A DNA stretch of 13,941 nt, taken from NCBI GenBank assembly GCA_017858295.1, contig JAFMBU010000028.1:1-13941 (forward strand). The letters are read 5' to 3'. Made by a program: the position numbers and the translations under genes. This document shows, one piece after another, positions 13,808 to 13,941 of this stretch (the stretch's first letter is position 1; each line of letters starts with the position of its first letter). Origin of the DNA: Porticoccaceae bacterium. GTDB taxonomy: Bacteria > Pseudomonadota > Gammaproteobacteria > Pseudomonadales > Porticoccaceae. A model generated the notes under the pieces. The model saw only the letters and a program-made list of their open reading frames with translations. It was not told the origin of the DNA and did no database searches.

Positions 13808-13941
13808 CTAGGGTTTCAAAATCGCAGATATAGCCGCCTTAGCTTCGGGCGACGCAATGCGTTTAGCAAACTCCTCAGATTCAAGGCTGATCCGTTCAGC
13901 CAGAGGTTCCATATCTCGGCGCATTAGTGCTTTGCTTTGCA
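13808..13941 (-). CDS. C-terminal end of a probable enoyl-CoA hydratase/isomerase (crotonase) family protein
   Basis: Reading the minus strand from the window edge (first full codon 13939-13937) gives 43 uninterrupted codons ending in TAG at 13810-13808. The peptide ends ...LESEEFAKRIASPEAKAA followed by ISAILKP. A charged helix of the type ExExFAxRxxSPEAKEA close to the C-terminus is typical of short-chain enoyl-CoA hydratases and related crotonases, which hydrate or isomerise enoyl-CoA thioesters. The usual catalytic glutamates would lie upstream, outside the window, so function cannot be confirmed. Upstream coding sequence, including the start, is off the right edge. It converges on msrA, with the repeat array between. 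No Pfam-level proof is possible from 43 residues; another helical C-terminus is a possible alternative. Confidence 0.6.
   Translation of the reverse strand, partial: QSKALMRRDMEPLAERISLESEEFAKRIASPEAKAAISAILKP

Noticed and set aside
13324..13833. Overlapping forward reading frames of up to 169 codons across the 3' repeat array (for example 13324-13833, 13334-13516, 13356-13811)
   Set aside because: All three frames are open over the same repeats and give arginine/proline/histidine-rich peptides such as SSRPQRRDLIQSAGD repeated in shifted frames. They have no ribosome-binding site or protein-like composition, and such repeat translations are a well-known annotation artefact.

Overview
The window is a stretch of core chromosome from a gammaproteobacterium. 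On the + strand the order is leuB (3' part) - asd - fimV - truA - trpF - accD - folC - dedD-type SPOR gene - cvpA - purF - metZ - msrA. This is the order I know from Pseudomonas-like genomes. Enterobacteria keep truA/accD/folC/dedD/cvpA/purF but do not have trpF and metZ in these places. The Pseudomonas-type MetZ, the FimV with its C-terminal domain, and a G+C that looks close to 50% suggest a marine relative of the Cellvibrionales/SAR92 kind. That placement is an inference; no rRNA is present.

Layout. Positions 1-2091 hold the end of leuB and a complete asd (leucine and lysine/threonine/methionine synthesis). Between them lies a 155-bp element bounded by perfect 27-bp inverted repeats, then one copy of a dispersed repeat. 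Positions 2258-4780 encode FimV, a polar peptidoglycan-binding scaffold carrying a run of six SPEPID-like hexapeptides. Positions 4842-6394 hold truA and trpF. Positions 6554-9759 form a tight cluster, accD-folC-dedD-cvpA: accD/folC overlap by 8 nt, folC/dedD by 4 nt, and dedD/cvpA are 14 nt apart. purF starts 3 nt after cvpA and metZ follows 32 nt after purF, so accD to metZ is probably one operon (fatty-acid initiation, folate, cell envelope/division, purine, methionine). msrA stands alone after metZ.

The right end (13301-13796) is a nested repeat array. Copies of a 23-bp repeat sit in groups of 4, 3 and 1, and each group ends in a long imperfect palindrome. The palindrome arm belongs to the same family as the single copy at 889-923, more than 12 kb away. 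The array separates msrA from the 3' end of a minus-strand gene (13808 to the window edge), whose C-terminus resembles the enoyl-CoA hydratase family.

I found no novel multi-gene system, no mobile-element gene, no CRISPR array, and no tRNA or rRNA. The protein-coding content is housekeeping. What deserves a second look is non-coding: the terminal-inverted-repeat element after leuB, the nested palindromic array after msrA, and a 9-bp repeat that reiterates the metZ stop codon in frame.
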